Assembly (NCBI RefSeq): GCF_001902295.1 | Contig: NZ_CP018335.1 | Span: 3,968,001 to 4,032,000, forward strand | Origin: Clostridium kluyveri | GTDB taxonomy: Bacteria > Bacillota > Clostridia > Clostridiales > Clostridiaceae | Length of the DNA stretch: 64,000 nt | Direction of reading: 5' to 3' | Translations under genes and position numbers: made by a program | The notes under the pieces: model-generated | What the model was told of the DNA's origin: nothing | What the model saw: only the letters and a program-made list of their open reading frames with translations | Database searches by the model: none | Part shown: positions 18,407 through 26,143 of the stretch, one piece after another | Position numbering within the stretch: the first letter of the stretch is position 1 | Layout of the letters: the number at the start of each line of letters is the position of its first letter

Positions 18407-18583
18407 ATGATAAACTTAGATTCTCTGGAAGAAAAATCAACAGAAAATAATCATAGCATAATACAACCAACTGAAGAGTTAGATAAAATTACTGACCCTG
18501 TACCAGAAGATGACATATCACCTATAGTATTAGTTTTATGTACAGCTATTCCTATGATTATATTAATTATATTATTTCTATAG
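18407..18583 (+). CDS. Small single-pass membrane protein (58 residues)
   Basis: The protein is unrecognised. Its first 37 residues are hydrophilic and acidic, and residues 38-58 form one hydrophobic helix (ISPIVLVLCTAIPMIILIIL). This leaves it anchored by a C-terminal tail with no residues beyond the membrane. The ATG at 18407 has a good AAAGGGGG ribosome binding site nine bases upstream, and a clean terminator follows directly, so it is probably a real monocistronic gene. Confidence 0.72.
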   Translation: MINLDSLEEKSTENNHSIIQPTEELDKITDPVPEDDISPIVLVLCTAIPMIILIILFL

Positions 18584-18604
18584 AACCTTAGCAGGTTCTT
18601 TTTT
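18582..18604 (+). terminator. Terminator after the 58-residue membrane protein gene
   Basis: AGAACCT and AGGTTCT pair around TAGC and are followed by TTTTTT. The stem begins within the stop codon. Confidence 0.85.
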
Positions 18605-18868
18605 CATGGATTCCAGACTGTCATTTGTTTTCGCTGCAAACAGCAGAATTTTAAAATATATTTTCTTGTATTCTATCTAATTTCATAGTGACCACACCTC
18701 TTTGCATTTGCTATCCCTATTTAAAATAAATATATACTTATTTTACAATATAAAATTTTGTGGTATAACTATTGAAATATGCAATGATAACGTTACAAAT
18801 CCGTATTATTATAATATAATGGGTAAGGAAATTAAGCATTAATTATTTTTAGACAGGAGTAGATTAAG

Positions 18869-20608
18869 ATGAAAGACAGTAAAAAAATAAGCGTAAGACT
18901 ATATGCATTAATAGGATTTATTATGGCATTTACACTGATTATCAGCAGTTTGTCATGGATTACCTTTAAAAATTTTAATGAAAGACATAAAAACAGGTTA
19001 CAAGTAACTGCTGAATATATCAATATGGTTGATACAGCAAGACAGGCCCAAGTTGATTTTAAAAAACAGGTACAAGAATGGAAAGATATCTTACTAAGAG
19101 GTTATGACCCTGAATCCTTCAAAAAGTATTACTCTCAGTTTTCACAGGAAAATGATAATGTTCAGTCACAGCTATTAAAACTTAAAGAGGATATGACAAA
19201 ACAAGGTATGGATACCTCTTCAGTTAGTACATTATTAAACAATCATAAAGAACTCTATGATAAATATAATAAGGCAATTCAAAGCTATGACCAAAATAGT
19301 ATAGAAAGCTACCGCATAGTAGATGGGTTGGTAAAAGGTATCGATAGAAAATCTACTGACGATATGGATTTATTAGTAAAACAAATACAAGATAAATTAA
19401 AGCTGGAAACGGAAAAAATGATGAAACAGTCTGATATTGATACAAGTAATTTTAATGGAAATTTGATTTCTATTTCAATTCTTGGCATCATTCTAATTAT
19501 TTTCTTTACTATTTTGATTATTTTTACATATAAAGATATTACAAAGTTTATAGAACAATTTAAGATATTAATGGAACAAGCAGAAAATGGAGACCTTACC
19601 ATTAGAGGTAAAATATATAAAAAAGATGAATTAGGTCAACTCACTGAAAGGTTTAATAGATTTATCGACAGAATTAGAAACTTAATTTATAAAGCTAAAG
19701 AGACAAGTATAACTGTAGCATCTTCATTCGACGTAATAACGAAAAGCACCGATGAAGTTAGCAAAACAGCTATAGAAATTTCAGACAATATTACCAATTT
19801 AGCTGAAAGTGTCTCAAAACAAACTGACTTAGCTGAACAAAGCAATAAATCTGTCAATGGTGTCGTAGAAGGGTTAAATCGTATAACTGAAAATACAATA
19901 TATATTATGGAACTTGCAAGTAACGCAATAGAAACTGTAACCAATGGGACTGTAAATTTAAAACATCAAAGTGATAGAATGTCCAATACTAAAAAAGCTT
20001 CACAAAATGTAACAGATGTAATCTCTGGCCTATCTGCAAAATCGAGTGAAATTGGAACGGTTGTGGAATTCATTAATAACATTGCAGAGCAGATAAATCT
20101 ATTATCTTTAAATGCCTCGATAGAGGCGGTCAGGGCTGGTGAGACTGGTAGAGGCTTTACTGTAGTAGCCAATGAAGTAAAAAAATTAGCAGAACTCTCA
20201 AAAAAGTCTGCACAAAAAATAAATAATTTAATATCAGAAGTACAAACAGATATTGAAAAAGCTGTTGATGAAGCAATTAATACAAAAGTTTCAATAGAAG
20301 AACAGGCAACTTCACTTAAACTGACAGGGGATTCGTTTAACCTTATAGAACACTCTGTTTTTGAAATGACTAATAGAATAAAAGAAATGACCAATGAAAC
20401 AAAAGAAATTAATGAAAATGCCGCATTCGTGGAAAAGTCTGTAAAGAATATAGTAACATTAATAGTGCAAAACGCCGCTCATACGCAAGAAGTTGCTTCT
20501 GCAACTGAAGGACAGACAGCTTCTGTTGAAGAGGTAGCATCCTCTATTAATAATCTTGCAGAGATGTCAAATAGTTTACATAAGTCACTAAATAAATTTA
20601 AAGCATGA
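18869..20608 (+). CDS. Methyl-accepting chemotaxis protein, membrane-bound
   Basis: A 579-residue chemoreceptor. Helix one is at about 11-31, the extracellular sensor at 32-195 (with a MVDTARQAQVDFKKQVQEWK segment typical of four-helix-bundle sensors), helix two at about 196-218, then HAMP and the signalling domain. The signalling tip reads AEQINLLSLNASIEAVRAGE and GRGFTVVANEVKKLAELSKK. ATG 18869 follows AGGAG by about ten bases. Its ligand is unknown. Confidence 0.93.
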   Translation: MKDSKKISVRLYALIGFIMAFTLIISSLSWITFKNFNERHKNRLQVTAEYINMVDTARQAQVDFKKQVQEWKDILLRGYDPESFKKYYSQFSQENDNVQSQLLKLKEDMTKQGMDTSSVSTLLNNHKELYDKYNKAIQSYDQNSIESYRIVDGLVKGIDRKSTDDMDLLVKQIQDKLKLETEKMMKQSDIDTSNFNGNLISISILGIILIIFFTILIIFTYKDITKFIEQFKILMEQAENGDLTIRGKIYKKDELGQLTERFNRFIDRIRNLIYKAKETSITVASSFDVITKSTDEVSKTAIEISDNITNLAESVSKQTDLAEQSNKSVNGVVEGLNRITENTIYIMELASNAIETVTNGTVNLKHQSDRMSNTKKASQNVTDVISGLSAKSSEIGTVVEFINNIAEQINLLSLNASIEAVRAGETGRGFTVVANEVKKLAELSKKSAQKINNLISEVQTDIEKAVDEAINTKVSIEEQATSLKLTGDSFNLIEHSVFEMTNRIKEMTNETKEINENAAFVEKSVKNIVTLIVQNAAHTQEVASATEGQTASVEEVASSINNLAEMSNSLHKSLNKFKA

Positions 20609-20678
20609 ACAATAATTGTGTAAGCTTGTTTGGGGCACAACATTTAGATAAGTTGAAGCAGGTGTATATGTATAAAAA

Positions 20679-20702
20679 GAGAGGTATTCGCCTCTCCCTT
20701 GT
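20679..20702 (+). terminator. Terminator after the chemoreceptor gene
   Basis: GAGAGG and CCTCTC pair around TATTCG about 70 bases after the stop codon; the following CCTTGTTTATC is a weak T tract. Confidence 0.6.
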
Positions 20703-20781
20703 TTATCTCTATTTAGTTTTTTACCTCAATTAAGCTTTTCTTTCAGAATTCCCCTTACCTTCATACCTCTTATTTCCATAT

Positions 20782-20832
20782 TAATTCACAAGTTATCAAC
20801 AACTTATCCACAGCTTATTCACATTATCCACA
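20782..20832 (+). promoter_or_regulatory. Cluster of four to five DnaA boxes in phase
   Basis: Same-strand nonamers occur at 20782 (TAATTCACA, weak), 20793 (TTATCAACA), 20804 (TTATCCACA, consensus), 20815 (TTATTCACA) and 20824 (TTATCCACA, consensus). The first four are spaced exactly 11 bases apart, and the last follows directly at nine bases. They match the DnaA-box consensus TTATNCACA. No replication gene is nearby, so this is more likely a DnaA-titration or regulatory cluster than an origin; that reading is inference. Confidence 0.7.
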
Positions 20833-20865
20833 ATACTCCATTAATTGAACCTTCAAAATGAAAAT

Positions 20866-21345
20866 GAGCACCTAATAATGATAAGTGCTTATTTTCAATA
20901 TTCTTTTATTTTAAGGGTGCAGTAATTTATATAAACCTATGATGGTTGCATTTAAACTTATAGTGTCCTGCAACCACAGACACTGGTCTAAATATTTTCA
21001 ATGCTTTGGATATTATATACTTTACTATGTATTATATTTGCTAATTGTTATGATATCATTATGCGTATGTTAAAAGATATAAAAATAAGCACCTAAATGA
21101 CGGTGCCTATTTTTAATAACATTATTTTAAAGGAGTCTAAACTTATACTATCCTGTGGCAGTTGCATTTGAGTTTTAAGTGCCCTGCAACTACAGACACC
21201 AGTTTATATTTACGCTTTAAGGGGGCATACTTTATAAACTACTTATTCAACATTGGTACTTGTCCACTGAATGTACTTATAATTATAAGTAGTATTTGTT
21301 ACAACTTAATGGCATAATGATTAACTATCTGTGAACAAAAGGAAG
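20866..21345. repeat. Repeat family B, tandem copies with a period of about 212 bp
   Basis: Two full copies and the end of a third lie in tandem. Landmarks recur: the hairpin GAGCACCTAATAATG...AAGTGCTTATTTT at 20870 and AATAAGCACC...GGTGCCTATTTTT at 21090. The pair GGTTGCATTT...CCTGCAACCACAGACAC occurs at 20944 and AGTTGCATTTGAG...CCTGCAACTACAGACAC at 21160. On the minus strand each copy contains a promoter-like TTGTAACAAATACT...TATAAT segment or a decayed version. A third separate copy is at 28264. No open frame is conserved, so a repeated small RNA or a mobile non-coding element is likelier than a gene. The rest of the 20609-21475 gap holds the DnaA boxes and no gene. Confidence 0.65.
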
Positions 21346-21475
21346 CTGCCTAAAATCCCTTATATCCATATAGCCCATCTATCACCTCTATGTTTTCAAA
21401 TAGCCTAAATACTAAGTAAATCTTATATTGTATCCCCATTGTACTACAATCAACATTTAACTACACTGTTCAAAA

Positions 21476-22123
21476 TTAACATATATCTATTTTAAAACCA
21501 TTAATTTTTTTCAATCCATAAATTATAAACAAAACTCCTAGAATGGTAAATGGAATACCGTTTAAGTGAACTACTCCAAATAATATAGATGAAATTATTA
21601 TTGATTTTTTAACGGAATATGTTTTTAATAATCCACCTAAAATACCCCCCCTAAATACAAGCTCTTCCATAGCAGGCCCTATGATACATACATATGCTAA
21701 GAAAGGTACCTGAACAACTTCATTTAAAGCCTCCAGCATGGACTTTGTCATTAGTATTTTACTAAAAGGAGTTAATATAAAAACTACTAAATCATTAGAA
21801 ATCACTCTAGAACCTAATATAACTATAGTCACATAAAGCAAATTCCTTATAGTAAATTTTTTAGAACTTTTCCCCGAAATATTTTTTCCTTTAATTCCAT
21901 GTAACACATGAAATAAAATTGTAGTTATAATAAACATAACTATTGCTATAAGACTGTTAAACATAAACATTTTTAATAAAGAATTGCCGTTCTTTCTGAA
22001 CAAAACTCCTGAAAAAACTAATATAATTATATAAATAAATATAGCTAATATGGCATCTTCGACATTTATCCGAAGGCTACCATTGCTAATACTCCTATCT
22101 TCTTCAAAGTGGGGGATAAGCAC
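21476..22123 (-). pseudogene. CPBP-family intramembrane protease, altered at both ends
   Basis: The core of a CAAX/bacteriocin-processing (CPBP/Abi) membrane protease is clear, with EELVFRGGILGGLL (the EExxxR motif) and FGVVHLNG carrying the next histidine. The reading frame starts at a GTG whose first 13 or so codons come from a family A repeat, so the native N-terminus seems to be lost. At the other end the chain stops at GLKKINGFKIDIC, before the final helix and conserved H/N residues usual in the family. At 215 residues it may be an inactive remnant. CPBP proteins often act in bacteriocin self-immunity. Confidence 0.7.
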
Positions 22124-22217
22124 TGCTACACCCCTGGATAAGTTCTTCTAAAGTTCAGCTGGAGAAAGGTATTCCTTACAAGCAAACTCCACCTGAGCCT
22201 AAGAATCGCTTGATCTT
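22085..22217. repeat. Dispersed repeat family A, short copy at the 5' end of the CPBP gene
   Basis: Landmarks in order are ACTCCTATCTTCTTCAAAG, GGGGGATAAGCACTGCTACA, CCTGGATAAGTTCTTCTAAAG, TCAGCTGGAG, and CTCCACCTGAGCCTAAGAAT before CGCTTGATC. The GTATTCTAAGTG hairpin is absent. The left end lies inside the CPBP reading frame. The remaining bases up to 22390 are AT-rich and hold nothing else I recognise. Confidence 0.8.
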
Positions 22218-22390
22218 TTTGAATTCTGTCATTTCATTTTCAATATTTGATATAATTTTAAACGGATTTAATTTATCCAATTTGCTGCCCCCCATAATAT
22301 AAATAACTTTCATAGAAAAACTGCACTCAAATGTACATACATTTAATACTTCTCTAAAAAAACAAATAAATCCTCCCGAATATGTGCGAA

Positions 22391-22477
22391 ATGTTTATAG
22401 TAGTCTTTACTGCTCTATCGTTTTTGATAGCTTTAGTAAATTTAATTATCGTACTTATAGATAAAATAAAAAAGTAG
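22391..22477 (+). CDS. Small hydrophobic holin-like type I toxin candidate (28 residues)
   Basis: The 28 codons encode MFIVVFTALSFLIALVNLII followed by VLIDKIKK: a single membrane helix with a short lysine-rich C-terminus. This is the form of the holin-like (Hol-Tox/TxpA-BsrG) type I toxins of Firmicutes. As in those systems the stop codon lies inside a terminator stem (AGTAGCC...GGCTACT). The ribosome binding site is weak. I could not pinpoint the antisense antitoxin RNA; it would be expected to overlap the 3' end from the opposite strand, where an insertion sequence now begins. Function is inferred from form only. Confidence 0.55.
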   Translation: MFIVVFTALSFLIALVNLIIVLIDKIKK

Positions 22478-22500
22478 CCCACCCAATTGGCGAGGCTACT
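22473..22500 (+). terminator. Terminator hairpin of the toxin candidate
   Basis: AGTAGCC and GGCTACT pair around CACCCAATTGGCGA. The expected T tract is replaced by GAAAAACTATT, the start of the inserted IS element, so the terminator may be weakened. A near copy with an intact TTTTTT tract is found at 24175-24206, on the other side of the IS. Confidence 0.6.
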
Positions 22501-24177
22501 GAAAAACTATTATTTTTCAGTGACGTATTTTTAAATATTACTCAAATAGAACCAATAAAATTTATTTGAATTTTATTGGTTCTATTTTTAGAGAATATTA
22601 AGTTAATTTGAAGCCTATTTTTGCTCCATTAATTTTATTATCCTCTTCAAATTTACTGTAAATATAACTGTTGCTCCTTGCATTTGCATGCCAAAGAGAC
22701 CTGAAGATGATGCAACATCATACCCATGCCTATGTTTTAACTCACTATTTTTTGCTTCAATTTTATAACGTTCCTTAGATTTTTCTTTGAAATATTCACT
22801 TTCCTGAAAATTCATCTGTTCTTTATGTATATCACTTTTTATTGTTACAGAATAAGTTTTGATTTTTGCACCTTCTTTATAGCAACCTTCCTTAAAAGAA
22901 CAAGTTTTACATTTTTCTATATCAAAATAATATGTATCAGTTTGGTTTTTACTTACATTCTTCTTTCCTTGACGTGCTTTGCGAACGGCCATATGGCCTG
23001 ATTTGCATACATAAAGTCCAGCATCTTTATTAAATTGAAATTCGTCTTCTCCTTTTCGGAATCCCTGTGTTACAGAAGGATTTAATTTTGCCACAAGTTT
23101 TATATCATTCTCATTGGCTAACTCTATATTACCCTTTTCTGAGTATGCAGAATCACCAATAATGGTGTCAATTTTAAATCCAGCTTCTTTAGTTTTTTTC
23201 ACTAAAGTCTCTAGTTCTTTTCCATCATTTTTTTCACCAGTTGTGATAGTTGCTGCTGTAATAATTCTTTCTTCAGTCATTGCTATATGTGTCTTATATC
23301 CAAAGAATGATGAATCAGCAGTTTTATGTCCAATTTTAGCATCCGAATCTGATGAAATTTTAAGGTGTTCAATATCATCTTCCAAGGTTTCATTTAATAA
23401 ATTTAATTTTTCTTTAACCTTAGGATATGATGCTATTTTCTCATTCTTTTCTATTACATCAATTAATTTTTGACAATATTGAATTTCATCTTCTAGTTTA
23501 TCAACTGTATTTTTTGTAGGAAAAATATCTTTCATAGTTTCATCTATTTCATAAACTGATTTTCTTAATTTCTTAGAACGTTCCTGTAATATTTCACGAG
23601 GTGATTTTTGATTGTAACGAGACTTTGTATGAGTAGCATCAACAATAATCGAGCTTGATTTTATTATTCCTTTTTCAAGTGCAATTGCTACAGTTTTATT
23701 TATTAACATGTCTAAAAGATTTACATCTTTAAGTTTTAGTTTACGAAATTTTGTTAAAGAACTAGAATCTATAACTTCTTCTTCAGGTGCCATATCAAGA
23801 AAATATTTGAATGACATATCATATTTAGAGCGCTCAACGATATCTATATCTGATAAATCAAATATAGATTTTAATAAAAGATATTTAAACATACGTGTCG
23901 GATTGATTGCATTTCGTCCGTTATCTAAGCAATACTTGTCTAAAAGCTCATCGTAAACAAATGAAAAGTCAATTAATTCATTAATTTTCCTTAAAAGGTT
24001 ATCCTTTGGAACTACTAAATCATATATACCTGCATAAACACTTAGAATCATAGTTTGTTGCTGCTTAATCATAAAATCACCTACTCAATTTGATATTAAA
24101 ATTATATCATAAAAGCCATAAAATGTTGTTACCAACATTTCATGGCTAATTTATTAGAATATAAGGACTTTTTCAGT
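22498..24177 (-). mobile_element. IS1182-family insertion sequence
   Basis: About 1.68 kb carrying one transposase gene. Both ends start with ACTGAAAAA as an inverted repeat (22498 and 24177), with weaker similarity inward; the boundaries are tentative. Inside the ends are two strong hairpins, AACCAATAAAAT/ATTTTATTGGTT at 22552-22585 after the transposase and AGCCATAAAATGTTG/CAACATTTCATGGCT at 24113-24146 before it. They may insulate the element from outside transcription. The flanks on both sides carry related CCCAATTGGC terminator sequences. Confidence 0.7.
22615..24072 (-). CDS. IS1182-family transposase
   Basis: A full-length DDE transposase of 485 residues. The N-terminal DUF772-type domain (about 20-140) includes ARMFKYLLLKSIFDLSD-like sequence (here NPTRMFKYLLLKS) and the Asp of SIIVDATHTKSRYN. 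The central DDE region has TITTGEKNDGKELETL and IGDSAYSEKGN. The C-terminal part has a cysteine cluster CKTCSFKEGCYK and the RYKIEAKNSELKHRHGYD segment with the last acidic residue. The frame has no stop or frameshift, so the element may be active. ATG 24072 follows a weak AGGTG. Confidence 0.95.
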   Translation of the reverse strand: MIKQQQTMILSVYAGIYDLVVPKDNLLRKINELIDFSFVYDELLDKYCLDNGRNAINPTRMFKYLLLKSIFDLSDIDIVERSKYDMSFKYFLDMAPEEEVIDSSSLTKFRKLKLKDVNLLDMLINKTVAIALEKGIIKSSSIIVDATHTKSRYNQKSPREILQERSKKLRKSVYEIDETMKDIFPTKNTVDKLEDEIQYCQKLIDVIEKNEKIASYPKVKEKLNLLNETLEDDIEHLKISSDSDAKIGHKTADSSFFGYKTHIAMTEERIITAATITTGEKNDGKELETLVKKTKEAGFKIDTIIGDSAYSEKGNIELANENDIKLVAKLNPSVTQGFRKGEDEFQFNKDAGLYVCKSGHMAVRKARQGKKNVSKNQTDTYYFDIEKCKTCSFKEGCYKEGAKIKTYSVTIKSDIHKEQMNFQESEYFKEKSKERYKIEAKNSELKHRHGYDVASSSGLFGMQMQGATVIFTVNLKRIIKLMEQK

Positions 24178-24594
24178 GGCCTCCCAATTGGCATAGCTAC
24201 TTTTTTAAATATCAGCTTTACTAGTTGGCTAAGAACTGGAATAAGAAGCGTTCAGGGTTTTAACCAATACTTGCCTAAAAGAGGAACACTATCTAAACCA
24301 GCTATTCCTTTTTTTATATTATTATTTTAGAATATAGATGTAGAAGTGGTGTTTTATGTATCAAGATTCAATAAATCGTTTTAAAAGTAAAAATTTATTA
24401 TAATTCTTTATAAATAGCTAATAGTCATATATGGTATTATAGGTAATTATTAAGTAATTTATCATTTATGTTAAATGCAAGTTAATAATTTACATTAATA
24501 TATACAAATTACAAAAAAGTTGGTACACTTATGATTGTATATACAAACTATTATATAAGATCCTATATAAAATAAAAAGAAGGGGGGAATATAA
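24178..24594. other. IS flank: second CCCAATTGGC terminator and AT-rich promoter region
   Basis: GTGGCCTCCCAATTGGCAT and AGCTACTTTTTT at 24176-24206 repeat the terminator seen at 22473. The following 100 bases look like the remnant of a longer sequence but contain stops in all frames that matter. From about 24330 the region is AT-rich and leads into the GGGGGG ribosome binding site of the peptide gene, so its promoter must lie here. Confidence 0.5.
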
Positions 24595-24990
24595 ATGAAA
24601 AAATTAATTAAAAAGGTACTCGGAATATCTATTATTACTGGTATATGTCTTGCTGCTACAGTTAGTCCTGCTTTTGCAAGCGTAAACTATTATAACGTTA
24701 CTTATCATTTTGGTGGTTCATATATAAGTAATACAGCACATACTACTACAAATGATATATCAATGATATATCTTGCCTCAAGTAATCATTTTAGTAACGG
24801 ACAAAGTTCTTATAATTCAATGAGTAGTAGTCAATTAAATTCATTCTTTAGTACACATCCCGGTGGTACTGCTGACTGCTCAAGTTATCTTAATTCTACT
24901 AGTTCTGTTTCTAGTGCTTATTCAGAGCATGAATGGTGCTATTCTGGAGATTATGATTCTTATAGAAAACTTACAATCAATGTTAATTAA
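24595..24990 (+). CDS. Secreted two-cysteine peptide, bacteriocin-like candidate
   Basis: The function is unknown. The 131-residue precursor has a classical signal peptide: KKLIKK, a hydrophobic core at 8-22, then SPAFA with cleavage expected after Ala28. The mature 103 residues are rich in Ser, Tyr, Asn and Thr, with only two cysteines, Cys95 and Cys115, which could form a disulphide. The gene leads an operon with a MacB/FtsX-like ABC transporter, separated from it by a perfect attenuator hairpin. Similar layouts are known for lactococcin-972-type bacteriocins and their immunity transporters, but I do not see the lactococcin 972 sequence signature. Strong GGGGGG ribosome binding site. Confidence 0.78.
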   Translation: MKKLIKKVLGISIITGICLAATVSPAFASVNYYNVTYHFGGSYISNTAHTTTNDISMIYLASSNHFSNGQSSYNSMSSSQLNSFFSTHPGGTADCSSYLNSTSSVSSAYSEHEWCYSGDYDSYRKLTINVN

Positions 24991-25008
24991 TCATTAAATT
25001 AATACTTT

Positions 25009-25044
25009 GGCAACAATAAAAGGACAACCTTTATTGTTGCCTTT
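25009..25044 (+). terminator. Attenuator hairpin between the peptide gene and the transporter genes
   Basis: GGCAACAATAAAAGG (25009-25023) and CCTTTATTGTTGCC (25028-25041) pair perfectly around ACAA and are followed by TTT. The next gene starts 13 bases later. The hairpin probably stops most transcripts after the peptide gene, so that much more peptide than transporter is made. Confidence 0.85.
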
Positions 25045-25056
25045 AAGGAGGTCTAA

Positions 25057-26139
25057 ATGTGGTCAATATTTAAAGATATTAAAAACAATAAAATAATATT
25101 TTTTTTATTGTTGATAGGATTTATCTTTTCAATATTTCCGGCTTCAATAGCTATTTCTACTAAAACAGTGTTTCTAGAAGAGGCTTTTCAGGATAGAAAC
25201 GGAAGTTTTAAATACTACTATACGATTAAATTAAATAGTCCTAATAGTTTAAATATAAACTTTTTACAAGAGCTTTGCAAAACAAATTTTGTTAAATCAA
25301 GTGCGATTATTGAAAATATTGATGTTAATAAAGCAGGAATGCCTCCTTTTTCAATTGTAGCATTATTAAATGATACTAATTGGCATCCACCCTTAATTAA
25401 AGGGAGATATTTCAAAGAAAATGAAAAAAACTCATTGATCATGGGGAAAGATATTTATAGTGTTAATTCCTCAGATTTTTTTAAACTTTATAATAAAAAT
25501 TATAAGATTATTGGTGTAAGTGGATTGAAAGACAAAACAGGCTATGATGAAAAGATTTTTATAAAATTAAATGACATGCCTAATGATATGCTTGAGATTT
25601 TAAAAAGTCAGCCATCTTTAAATATTTCTGTAAGAAGTAATTATAATGCTAAAACTGAGATAAATAACTTCGTTTCTAATCTAAATAAGGTTAATTTACA
25701 GCAAAAGGTTAAAATTGTTGATGAAAATAATAATAATAATATTTCGTATGAATCCTTACAAGAGCTTTTGGGCGCTCCTATAAGGCTAGTATTAATAGCA
25801 ATGATTAACTTAGTAATAGTAAGCTATTTGTGGATTTATACTAAAAGAAAAGATATTTCTTTGAGAAAAGCTCTTGGTGCAAGTAATATAGATATTATTA
25901 TGTATATATGGGGACAAATATTCATTTGTTCTTTAGTTTCAGCTTTAATGACTTTTTTAATTCAACATTTATTATATAAAGCAAACATAACAATACAAAA
26001 TTTTGATGTTCAAATTAGTCCCCAAAATATTCTTATAGGATTGATTTTTTCATTATTATTATCAATAATTACATCTTCATTTCCTATAATTCATATTATA
26101 AAACTCCAGTCAGCTGAAATATTAAATGAAAAGGGGTAG
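25057..26139 (+). CDS. FtsX-like ABC transporter permease (first subunit)
   Basis: A 360-residue membrane protein of the MacB/FtsX type: one N-terminal helix (about 13-33), an extracellular domain (34-235), then three helices (about 245-262, 287-308 and 325-350). The cytoplasmic coupling segment KRKDISLRKALGASNIDI matches the classic FtsX motif. Such permeases with a paired ATPase export or expel peptides, or act in resistance to them. ATG 25057 follows AAGGAGG. It is co-transcribed with the next two genes and regulated by the attenuator just upstream. Confidence 0.88.
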   Translation: MWSIFKDIKNNKIIFFLLLIGFIFSIFPASIAISTKTVFLEEAFQDRNGSFKYYYTIKLNSPNSLNINFLQELCKTNFVKSSAIIENIDVNKAGMPPFSIVALLNDTNWHPPLIKGRYFKENEKNSLIMGKDIYSVNSSDFFKLYNKNYKIIGVSGLKDKTGYDEKIFIKLNDMPNDMLEILKSQPSLNISVRSNYNAKTEINNFVSNLNKVNLQQKVKIVDENNNNNISYESLQELLGAPIRLVLIAMINLVIVSYLWIYTKRKDISLRKALGASNIDIIMYIWGQIFICSLVSALMTFLIQHLLYKANITIQNFDVQISPQNILIGLIFSLLLSIITSSFPIIHIIKLQSAEILNEKG

Positions 26140-26143
26140 TGAA

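Noticed and set aside
20782..20832. A chromosomal replication origin
   Set aside because: There is no dnaA, dnaN or plasmid rep gene nearby and no obvious unwinding element with the box array; a titration or regulatory cluster is the safer reading.
24142..24330. A 62-codon frame after the IS element (FNQYLPKRGTLSKPAIPFF...)
   Set aside because: It starts inside the IS end, has no ribosome binding site, spans the terminator copy and matches nothing I recognise.
24595..24990. Naming the secreted peptide a lactococcin 972 family bacteriocin
   Set aside because: The operon layout fits, but the tryptophan and glycine landmarks of lactococcin 972 are not visible, so only 'bacteriocin-like' is justified.
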